A stretch of 64,000 nt of DNA from NCBI GenBank assembly GCA_021292105.1, contig CM037874.1, forward strand, positions 7,242,678 through 7,306,677, written 5' to 3'. Made by a program: the position numbers and the translations under genes. Position 1 is the stretch's first letter, and every line of letters starts with the position of its first letter. Below the pieces are notes generated by a model. It ran no database searches, had not been told where the DNA came from, and saw only the letters and a list, made by a program, of their open reading frames with translations. Below are positions 11,894-21,763 of the stretch, piece after piece. The DNA is from Anadara kagoshimensis (Eukaryota > Mollusca > Bivalvia > Arcoida > Arcidae).

Positions 11894-13557
11894 CAGGTCT
11901 GGGATCTGCCCAAAACGGGGGATCGCCCGATCGGGGGACAATCAAATGTGAGTAATTCTTGTGGATGTGCATGCGAGTACACAGAAGAGTTCCGATGATT
12001 GTGAGTAATACTACCTTATGTAAACATCCGGTAGATCGTACATAGATACTCACGGTTGTCAATAAAGCTTTGTAAATCTGGGTAATAATGGCAGACATAT
12101 CAGCAGTGTTTTCCAATGATGGCATAAAAGATTCAATAAAAGAAGAACAATTGAATGAAGATTTTTAATAAACACAAATTTACACTATTTTATCTTGTTT
12201 TTCGATCAGAGGACGACATTCATTTTGTCAGTTTTCTTCCTTTTATTTTTTGGTGTAAATGCTGAATAATTAGAAGAATTTTTGTATATAGTATAAACTG
12301 AGTTCGGAATTTTAGGCAAGTCACTACAAAGCCAATTTGATGATATTATCAATCGCAATAATTAATACCGCTTTTATTCATTATTATTATTTTTTATTAT
12401 TAGTAAATATGATTATTTTGTTTGAAATAAAGAACAGGAGGCTAAATGACAAATCATCTTCAGTTTAGAATAATAATGTTGGAACTAGAGTTGAGTAATG
12501 GTGTTTAACGTCCCAGTCAAGAATATTTCACTTATATCGAGACGTCGCCAGCTATAGGCGAAGGTGCAGAAATTTTGCCTGTGTGTTGCGCTGATGGCAT
12601 TATACAGCAGGGTTCTTTATCGTGCCAAGCCTACCAAGACACGGGACCTCGTTTATTTTAAGTTCCCATCCGAAAGAACCGTGACTTTCATTTCGTAATG
12701 TCGAGTGCTTGGCGAAAGAACAGTCACTACCCACTTTTAAGTCTTGGGTCAGACCCGGCCGGGGTTCGAACCCACGACCTCCCACTTACGGAGCGAGCAC
12801 TCTACCAACTGAGCTACCCCAGTGGTTGGAACTAAAAGCAGGATATAGATTTACCCTACACTCCCGACATTTCAATATATAGCTACATATACACGGGTAA
12901 AAACTGTTAGTATATTGAATTGAGAATTGAAACATATACTATTATTAGCTACATATTTACAAGCTTTTCACCTGACTTTACAACAGAATACAAGTCCTGA
13001 CACAACCTGGACATTTTATCCTGAACAATTACAAGTTATTTCATGAAAGAATGTGTAGATTGGTAAAAAATTTTTAAAAACATTTTGGTATTTAATGGGG
13101 GGAGGGAGACAAAATTCAGACAGAAAATGAAAAAAAAAATCTTCAAAGAGTTGGTTATCACACATTTGAACTAGGTAAGAAACAATCCTTTTAGCATTTC
13201 TATACCTGTACCTACGATCTATTTTTAACTGGAACATTTATAACCGAAAGTGCATTTTTAAGAGCTTATAACTTTTTTCCGCAAGACAGATTTTTTTTCC
13301 GGCATGACAGATCTTTAGAAATATAAGTTAACTCACTTTACTGTAACTGTTCAAAATTTTAAGTCCCTCTACTTAGAAATGAATCCCTGTAGCCGTTTTT
13401 TATAAAAGATCATCAACCTTACTCGATTTTAGGCCGTTTCTAGGCACACAAATGAAATACGCATACGCAATGTTATAGTCATAATACCGCTTAGACGCTT
13501 TATCCCCCGATCGGGAGATTTCGATTTATCCCCTGTTTCTGGCGGATCCAAGACCTG
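11894..13557. mobile_element. Non-autonomous TIR DNA transposon with CAGG ends
   Basis: The left end reads caggtctgggatctgcc. The right end, read on the minus strand, is caggtcttggatccgcc. Inner parts also match (cccgatcggggga on both sides). A 5-bp duplication ATAAA flanks the element at 11889-11893 and 13558-13562. The CAGG...CCTG ends recall hAT elements, but hAT makes 8-bp duplications, so the superfamily is left open. No transposase frame is present. The SINE at 12488-12824 lies inside it. Confidence 0.75.
12488..12824 (-). mobile_element. tRNA-derived SINE with target-site duplication
   Basis: Read on the minus strand, the head has a pol III A box (tagctcagttggtagag) and B box (gggttcgaaccc), followed by a body with acgtctcgatataagtg and gggacgttaaac words typical of mollusc SINEs. 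A perfect 10-bp duplication GTTGGAACTA flanks it (12478-12487 and 12825-12834), so the boundaries are certain. It sits inside the TIR transposon 11894-13557 and therefore inserted later. The precise SINE family cannot be named from memory. Confidence 0.9.
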
Positions 13558-13562
13558 ATAAA

Positions 13563-14103
13563 TATGTCTTTAATGGTACATGTGTTTTCTATATGTAACA
13601 AGTTTCCTACTTTCAATGTCATGAGAGATGTTCAGTTAGTATTTGAGAAATTTGCATTGAAACATTCTACTGGCCAAAGTGGTCCATCCAAGTAAAATTG
13701 TTACAAATTGCTACAAAATAATCCTCGGAGTGTGAAATTTTCACTTGGTAAGCTGTCTCGTTATGTGGCAATAACACATGTGTTATTACTTTGTATATAA
13801 GTAATTTATATATGGGCTATATAATGTTATGAATGGCTTAAATACATCCGTTTAGTGATAATTAAGTATAAATAAAAGAAATTTGTCATACTGGGTCAAA
13901 TAATACACAATTTTGACCAAAGTGTATTTGGCTTGTAATTAGTTACTTCATCAATTTCGTGAATAAAAATCACTGAATCATTTACTCAAATATTAAATTT
14001 ATTTATTCATATTTCAAAGATCTGGATATTATAGCTAGACATAAAATTTTACAAGTCCCTGTGGTTCGGTTTACTGAACAAGGGACTGTACTTAGGAAAT
14101 ACT
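13563..14103. other. Intergenic, no gene seen
   Basis: AT-rich single-copy-looking sequence. No supported feature. Confidence 0.4.
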
Positions 14104-14265
14104 AGTCAACTCGTTCCAATTCCAACTCGTTCCAACTGATTTTCGCCAACTCGTTCCACTTTTGACTACCAACTTGTTCCAACTAAATTACCAACTCGTT
14201 CCAACTTTTTTTGGACGAGTTGGCGGAAATCAGTTGGAACGATTTGGAATTGGAACGAGTTGACC
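14104..14265. repeat. Fold-back element with AACTCGTTCC motif
   Basis: Arms of about 53 bp (14105-14157 and 14212-14264) are inverted copies with a few mismatches, enclosing a loop of about 54 bp. The arms are made of repeated caactcgttccaa words. Read on either strand the transcript would form a long hairpin. The 61-residue minus frame at 14166-14351 only crosses it. Confidence 0.85.
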
Positions 14266-14919
14266 AGATACCGAGTGTACACTGCTGAAGTGTTGTAGCC
14301 CACAGTCAGTGTAGATACATTTGAATCCAACGAGAAAAGTAAATTCTTCATTCTGAAGACTTATTCTGATTGGTGATAATTTCATTTGATATTTACTACC
14401 AATCTCAATGTGGTCGGAAGTTACATATTTTCTTATTTACCTTAAAATGTCGTCTTCATTCACACAATAATCTTTCTGCTCTGTTGCTGCTAAAATGATA
14501 CGGAAGTTGTCTTTTACAGCTAAACAAAAAAGAAAACGGAATGGAACAAAACCGGATTGTTAATTTACATACTGAATAAGATCCGAGTAGGTATCAAATT
14601 ACCTTCGGCTAATTAACTCAGTATGTGTTCAAGATGATGAGTCGATAGGCACAAATAATTTCACGATGATACTCTGGTTATTTTCAAAATCTCGGTTTTC
14701 AAGATATTTTAAGATATTAATATGAAAAACTAGCCAAGAGGTTTTTTTTACATATGTGTCCTGTGCCACGTTCTCACTGAATAGCAGAACCGATTTTCAA
14801 TTTCAATTATTTAAACAGTACAATGTTGAGAGTAGATACATTTCATAACAGTGAGCAGTAAATATAATATATGACCAGATTAGCCCTGAGAACTGATTCT
14901 CTTGTTAATACATTTTATA

Positions 14920-15195
14920 ACACTGAGTAAGAAATCTTCCGTACTCAATAATTTATGTAAATCATTACATAAATTATAATGGACGGTAATTTATTGACTT
15001 GTAGTCAGTGCGTGGACACAAGTGAAACCCGACTACAGTTTTCTATTTTGGTACCTTTTTACTATAGAAATAATCATAACTCTTAAATATTTTCAACTGT
15101 TTACACTGAGTAAGAAATCTTCCGTACTCAATAATTTATGATTTACATAAATTATTGAGTACGGAAGATTTCTTACTCAATAAATTACCGTCCCA
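14920..15195. repeat. Palindrome with perfect 34-bp arms plus a partial copy
   Basis: Arms 15107-15140 and 15146-15179 are perfectly complementary and separated by five bases. The arm begins tgagtaagaaatcttccg. The same arm sequence is present once more in direct orientation at about 14923-14957, followed by a second small hairpin (taatttatgtaa / ttacataaatta). The words ggacggtaattta (about 14980) and taaattaccgtccc (about 15180) are further inverted partners, so the whole 270 bp is a nested inverted structure. Confidence 0.9.
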
Positions 15196-15424
15196 TTTTA
15201 TTCCAGCTACTTCGGAAGAGTAAAGGATACATTATTAAGTTTTAAATATAAAATACAATTTTTTAATTTTACAAAACCATTGATATTTATTGACCCATCA
15301 TGATATCCTAAATTATATGTGCTAAATTTAATTAAATATGTCCTTAATGAAATCAAGTTAATTTATAGATCTATTTATCAAAAGCTCAATTTCCGGTTCA
15401 CAGTAGGCCTACATGTTATACGTT

Positions 15425-15600
15425 GCTACACACTTAACAATTTAAAATTCTAAAAAGTTTTAAAAATTTGGATAGTTGAAATTTTAACTTAAAACCTAAA
15501 ATATCAAATTTACGAAATAGATTCGAGTTTTTAGAATTTTGGATTTTTGACCAATTTTAGAAACTTTTTAGAATTTTAAATTGTTAACTTGAGTGTTACA
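15425..15600. repeat. Short fold-back (MITE-like) element
   Basis: Inverted arms of about 27 bp (15435-15461 and 15561-15587), with aacaatttaaaattct on the left and its complement on the right, enclose about 100 bp. No target duplication was verified. Confidence 0.7.
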
Positions 15601-16206
15601 GGGACCGATGTTACTGATTCTCAGGAAGCAATCCAGCTTCTTATTAAATACAACGCTGGTAGAATTTCTCTGCATCTGCTCCAATTCCTTTTACTTGGTA
15701 ATTGTGTTCGGGTTTCAGATGGTAGAGCTATATTCCAACTTTAGTCTGACCGTTAGTATCTAGCTTCCTTTGAATTCTTTCGCCTTGGTTTGACAGTGTT
15801 TTCTGTCGCGCTTTAAACATCCTAATACTCTATAGATGCTCTTCTATGTGCAAATTGGACCTCATGGTGTTACTGAGCTCCAGATCTACCTGTAGGGAAT
15901 CCAGGACGTGTCCTGACATCTGGAATGCATTAATGGCTTTTCTTTCTTTTGTTTGTTGCGTACATGGTTGTACATTGTATATCATATCATTCAGTATATA
16001 TATTCCTTGTTAAACTTACGGTATACAATGGTTTTGCTCACGTATTTATTTCGTTAGCAATATGAATTGATTTAGTCTGATATCCATATGCCATCCGCAT
16101 ATGAGCATATGGTATCAAATAATTGAAAGTTTGGGCAGTTCAAAGTATAAAGAATGCCTTCATTGCTGAAAAAATCCATTGAGCACTGTATATTTGAAAT
16201 AACTCC

Positions 16207-16675
16207 TACTGTAGAAACCACTCTGTTTGTGACAGTGAAATATTCTTTATATCCACAGAAAATTATATAAAACTGAATAAAGATTGATATTTTTCACTTA
16301 CTTGTACCTAGTCGTAACAAGAAATCTGTATGCGCATCCGCTATTGTCATAAAGTATGTCTGTTGAAAGGGGTGGTGATTTTACATGGCGAAAAAATGGT
16401 GAAGTTTAAACCGGAAGTGATGTCCTTGGTGACGTTTTACGTCATATGCACAACAGAGTCCGCCATTTGCCTGTTTTTTAACATGTTAAATCCCCATAGC
16501 GTCTACGTTTTACCCTGTGCAGATATATTCTGGGCTAATCACGGATGCGCATACAGATTTCCTGTTATGACTAGGTACAAGTAAGTGAAAAATAACAATC
16601 TTTATTCAAATTTATTTGATTTTCTATGGATATGAAGAGTATTCCACTGTAACAAACAGAGTGATTCCTACAGTA
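16207..16675. mobile_element. MITE with long (about 135 bp) terminal inverted repeats
   Basis: The left arm runs from tactgtag through ttcacttacttgtacctagtc to tctgtatgcgcatccg. The right arm is its complement at about 90% identity, ending at 16675. The shared outer word is TACTGTAG, compatible with a TA target as used by Tc1/mariner elements. The central 200 bp is unique. The 84-residue frame at 16330-16584 lies in the loop and right arm and is not a gene. Confidence 0.8.
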
Positions 16676-16799
16676 CAATATAGTTTGTTATTACATGTAT
16701 TGATTTTTAATTTTAGTGTTATTGAAATGAAAATAACCTTTTTGTTAAATAACATTACTTTGGTTCTGTCTCTGTTGACTTTTAGTTCCTATTGTTCGC

Positions 16800-17460
16800 A
16801 GTACCGTTGAGTGCATCTAATATAGCCTATATAAGTATGTATACCCGATTGATTGACCGATAATAAGACATATAATTAATAATTTACTTCTGTAAAATCT
16901 AAATGTGAATGGGTTCTGTTTCTGAATAATTAAATATTTATTAATATCATTTATGTTAAATAGAAGAGGACTTAAAAGATCTCCCTGCTTTACACCTTTT
17001 CTCAGAGAAAGTATTCTGTCCAATCTTGTTATCTCTTCGGAAACAAAATTAAGAATTAGAATAAAAAACAAACATACTAATCCATGTTCGAATCATAATC
17101 CAGAATCGAAACAAAGTAAAAACTGACAAGTTGGGTTAAACACGTGAACTTCCACAAGGGAAGCGAGTCCGGGTGCTCCAGAAGGGTAAGCACCTGTTTA
17201 GCTAGCTACACCCGTCACGTGTGTAGACTGGCAATGATGTTATAGAAATAACCATGTATTCCTGCAGCTTTTATGTATTCATCAGATGTTTTAATATACA
17301 GATTTTTGTTTTGTAATAACTGAGTCAAATGCTTTAGAAAAGTCAACGAACCGAAAATTGATTGTCCTTTTTCTCTTTGTAACATATTCAATAAAAATAG
17401 TTTTAATTGCAAAAGAATGATCGGCACGTATTTGATGTTCGGTCTGTAACTTGACAATCT
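16800..17460 (-). pseudogene. LINE reverse-transcriptase relic, split by a dispersed repeat
   Basis: On the minus strand, from 17440 down, a frame reads RADHSFAIKTIF and FRFVDFSKAFDSV, the RT region with the first catalytic Asp. It continues through frameshifts to KTSDEYIKAAGIHGYFYN. After an interruption at about 17070-17222 the frame resumes with LRKGVKQGDLLSPLLFNI, the next RT block. The interrupting sequence is the short dispersed repeat found elsewhere in the window. The relic lacks the YxDD block and is frameshifted, so it is dead. Confidence 0.85.
17070..17222 (+). mobile_element. Short dispersed hairpin element, copy 1 (inserted in a LINE)
   Basis: This is the minimal copy of the family: aaacatactaatccatg, then gttaaacacgtgaacttcc, then the hairpin gggtgctcc...ggtaagcacc, then tagctagctacacccgtcac. 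It interrupts RT coding sequence between conserved blocks, so its ends can be located to within a few bases here. Confidence 0.75.
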
Positions 17461-17978
17461 AAACCAAATAAAACTTGACCGCTTATGCCTTAAATCTATA
17501 AGATCGCAGATCTCGGACGGCCGGGTGGAGGGTGGGTGTTTTTGGTTAAACCGGGGAACCTTAAGCGATTATTAGATTTGTTTTTTAGGATTGTCTGTAT
17601 AAGTGCTTTGTAGTTAATCGAATTTTCAAGTAAAAATTATGTAGATCTCTTTACTTCCAAAATTCCATTTTCAAGCTATATCATTGCTATACCATGTACA
17701 TTTGCTAAAGTACCTCTGTAGATGACGCTTACAGCTTAATGCGATTGAAACAGACTAAACAAGTGAAGAAGAGATAGATATATCAAAACTGTTTAATACA
17801 AGGGACTACTTTTAAACAACATGAAACTTTATTGACAACATTTTTATTCTAATGCGAGATCGTCCCATAAATCTCTTGTTATAAAAAGACAGAACCTATT
17901 TATTAACTTAAGTCCTGTGGTCACCTTGAATGTAGGTCAAGGTTAACCCTAGATTGCTAGAGTTACATTTAAAGGACT

Positions 17979-19676
17979 CTAGCTCTTAGCTTTAAAATAG
18001 TTTTGTCTGATCTTGTAGCAATAATAGTATGCATTGAAGTTGGACGCTATTATTGCGATTGGTAATGCTAATAACATCAAACCAAAAACTGCCGTGAAGC
18101 TTGCAACTAGATACCCTTGTGGTGAGGTCGGATAATGGTCACCATACCCCACTGACGTCATTGTTATTATCGCCCACCACACAGACGTCAACAAGTCCGG
18201 AAATGTGTCATTTACCGTTAACTCGACGTTAAACATGATTGAACCAAAGATAAACGAAAACGTACCAATCACCAAAAGCAAAATAAATAGTTCCTTAATG
18301 CTTGCCTTTACTGCAAGCGCAAGGATTTTCATTTCGTGTGCGTTCTCCGCCAAGCGGAGTAATCTAAACGCTCGAAGGGAAACAAAGAATACTAATGCCA
18401 TATACAAATAGCGAATATCCTCACCGTCTATCAAATCTTCATGTATAAATGAAAACATTATTGTAGATATAATCGCAAATATTTCTGAAACATTATGAAA
18501 GTCTTTCACAAATGTCTTCAAGCCTGGGCATGAAATAATCCTCATTATCATATCAACTATATAGAATACGTTTGTTAAAATCAAAATGTAATATAAAGAA
18601 TCGTGTGGTTTGGAACGTATTAAAGTTTCAAATTTAGTTGCCGTTGTGGTTGAATTTATATCCGAATTCTCTGCTGTTTGCCTGAATACCGCCATTGACG
18701 ATAAAGTAAGACCAACGAGTCCGAGTAGAATGATGAACATCATGAAATAAAACCATATCTGAAAATAAAATAAATAATTACATTAAATTCATTAAAGCTT
18801 AATCATATGGTTTTGTTAAGTGTCATGGAAACAGATAACTCTACACCACTTTTGTTGACGGCAACACAGTTAAACCGTATTGTTTTAAAAAGTGGCGTAA
18901 GTAACCAGGTGACCAATCCTAGATGTACCTATTTTATAATGTTAGCACTAGAGAGTTCGAGGTAAGCAACATGAGCACATATATGAAAACCATCTAAATG
19001 AGTTATGTGACGGACGGCACCGCCACAGAGGTGATATGACAAAAATGTTTGTGTCGCTGTGAACAATGCGGTCGTACAGTATTATTTGTATGGTTTTAGT
19101 CCATGCGATATTATTATCGGGATTTGTCTATTTCAGATGTAAACAGAAACATTTTACCTTAGCATATATAGAAGAACTAACATCCGTCAAAAATCTCCAT
19201 AGTTTCATCCTCCATGTCAGTGTCTTCTCGTCTCTATCTTCCTTGGTTTCTAAATCGGAAAGATTTTGATATATTTTGTCGTCATCAATGGGTGAAAATA
19301 ATGTCTTCCAACAACACTGCGATAACTCTGAGGTTTTTATTTCCCAAAATTGGATTTCCTTAATGATACTGTTTGGACAAAAATAAGAAGGAAAATGTAG
19401 TTCACCGGTGATGTGATAATCCAAAATGTAGTGAAAGTACACCGGATTTCTGTCGAAATAATATTCCTTAGTTCCTGGGTTGTATTCGATATCGGTCTCA
19501 GTCAAGTACGCCAATCGTGTCGAACAATCTTTGGATAAGGAAGATCTCCTGATTAAGAATACAGATCCCCGTAAATTTAATTTTATCAAATCTCCTTCTT
19601 CCATTACTGGAACCGACATGTTTCCATCATTACCCGTATCAGTTTGACTTTGTTCCATTGTAATGTGCCGGATCAA
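17979..19676 (-). CDS. Divergent voltage-gated potassium channel (Kv) subunit
   Basis: Two exons: 19158-19676 and 17979-18758, joined in phase 0 across a 399-bp intron (AAG|gtaaaa ... ttttcag|ATA). The product is 432 residues. Exon 1 encodes a T1/BTB tetramerisation domain with the zinc motif H-x5-C-x20-CC seen in Shab/Shal/Shaw-type but not Shaker channels. Exon 2 encodes S1-S6 with the pore TMTSVGYGD (filter at residues 376-380). Against Shaker-type S4, the first two arginine positions are Val, three basic residues remain (302, 305, 308) and the sixth position is Glu. The S6 PxP motif is PIA (406-408), as in 'silent' Kv subunits that only work in heteromers. The C-tail is very short. Candidate AATAAA signals lie at 17828-17833 and 17842-17847 (complement). 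It is surely a Kv family member; regulatory-subunit status is inferred. Confidence 0.92.
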
Positions 19677-19699
19677 TTATATGTCAATATGATACCATG

Positions 19700-20440
19700 T
19701 ACAAGCCTGTCAGAAGTTTAACACTAATTAACGAATTAGTGCCGAATCAGTCGTTCATATCGGTCTCTCGTTAGTTTGATCTCTGTATTCGTTGTTCGGC
19801 CACTAGGATATATCTCTGTCACACGACATCCAAACTTCGACACCTTTTAGTTAGCCCAGTGTTAACCTTTCGACGGGCTTGTACTGTACATTACTGGATA
19901 TTGTACCTCCATTAATATTTGTGATTTAACAAAGGCATGATAATTATAACTTTACTGGTTGTCATAAACAGTTCTGATTCTTTTACAAACATGTACGTGC
20001 CGGGAGAATTAGCTACATTGTACAATGACTTTTAAATAGCTCAATGTTGTCCCTAATTTCTATATAAATCCATTAATGAGGTCAGGAATCAGGATCAAAT
20101 ACCATCTAGATTTAAAGAATTGTTGATTTGATCGGGTTTAATGCTTGTTAAAGCTTTATAACATGAATTATTTAAAGGCTAATGAGAGCTTTTATAACAA
20201 ATCATTCAAAGGCTAATGAGAGAGAGAGAGTTTTAAATTCACAGTTTTCTTTGCTTTCATATGTTGTCGTAGAAAAACAATTAAGCAATTCAATGAACAA
20301 AAACGGTATGCAAACGCATATTAAAGACACCACCTTATGTTATCGCAACATAAATTACATGTCGTCTATATAACAACATGTAATGTACTTTAAATAATAT
20401 TTTACAGCGGGCGTAAACGGCGTACAGCGCGGGATTATAT
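19700..20440. other. Upstream flank of the Kv gene, no other gene seen
   Basis: This probably includes the Kv promoter, but no TATA box or start site can be supported. A short AGAG tract lies at 20219-20230. Confidence 0.35.
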
Positions 20441-20454
20441 TCGCAACTCATAGC

Positions 20455-20565
20455 GTCTGGCAAATCAAGTATTTTAACACCATCATGGAAGCGAGGCTGG
20501 GTGCTTCGGAAAGGTTCGTGTAAGCACCTCATATTTAGTTAGGTACAGGACCATGGGACTACAAA
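20455..20565 (+). repeat. Dispersed hairpin element, degraded copy
   Basis: The core agcgaggctgggtgcttcgg followed by gtaagcacctcatatttag matches the hairpin part of the dispersed family, with several mismatches. Only the centre is preserved. Confidence 0.6.
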
Positions 20566-20847
20566 CTTAACTTGTCTTCACATATTTGTTTGGTTGCTTG
20601 ATAGGAGTTAAGCGCTTTTTGCGGAGGCGATGAGGACATCAGTCAAGTAAAAATATCGATTCATCCATACCTGTTAAATTTTGACGTTAATGATATTTTT
20701 GCGATAAATCTGAGTGGGGGGGGGTTATAAAAGGAAACCATTGAAAACAGATTTTGTAACCTCATATTTTGTTTTTAGATTGAAACAAAGCCTTATCCAC
20801 TGTTGTAACATATTTATTATCAATAAATCTCATGTAAAATGGAAGTA

Positions 20848-21709
20848 TTAAGTAGTCTTAGTGCCGCAAGGTGGCACCACATTCTGGGGCCAATTACAGG
20901 TTTGTAAAACTTCATCAAACACCAATCCTGGAAAAAAATGGTTTAAAATATAATTCACCCATATATATATATATAATCGTGTAAGTTTGATAGATCATAC
21001 CTCACTCGTAAATCACTTTGTATCCTCGATCCCGTTATGGGTATATATCGACATACATAAGATTGTTTTGCGCACACGGCCATGATTTGTTACAAAGAGC
21101 GTAAATACAATCTATTTAACATAACAATTAAACCAAAAACAAACATATTTATCCATGTCCGAATCACAATTTAGAAGCAAAGTAAAAGCTTTGGAACTGA
21201 CAAGTCAGGCCAACCACGTGAACTTCCACCAGACCCCGGGAAGTGAGACCGGTTGCTCCAGAAGGGTAAGCACCTTCTGTTTAGCTAGCTACACCCTCCT
21301 TGTGTGTAATCAAAATTGTGTTAAAGGAACGCGATTCTAGTGTCACTAACTATTATGTGTATATCTATATATATATATACTAGTCAAAATGACATACAGT
21401 GATTTTCAGGAACGACTCGATTCTAATGAATGATACCCATCGGCATTGTATGATTAAAATGTATTGGTCAGACTATGTATGAAAAAATTGCAATATACGC
21501 AATTACAAATAAAAACATTTGTTGATTGTTGTCAATAATACCGTAGTAATTACGTATTATTAAATATGTAAATACACAATTACTTCTTTTTAAAAAACAA
21601 AAATCTTTCAAATACATGTAATTCAAAGATTCTAAAGAATTCCTTTTTTTCTAGCCCATCACACAGGTGCATAGTTTGATACTATGGAGTTAACTATGAC
21701 GTCATAAAT

Positions 21710-21763
<54 letters not shown>

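Noticed and set aside
16330-16584. An 84-codon plus frame
   Set aside because: It covers the loop and right arm of a MITE and has no family resemblance.
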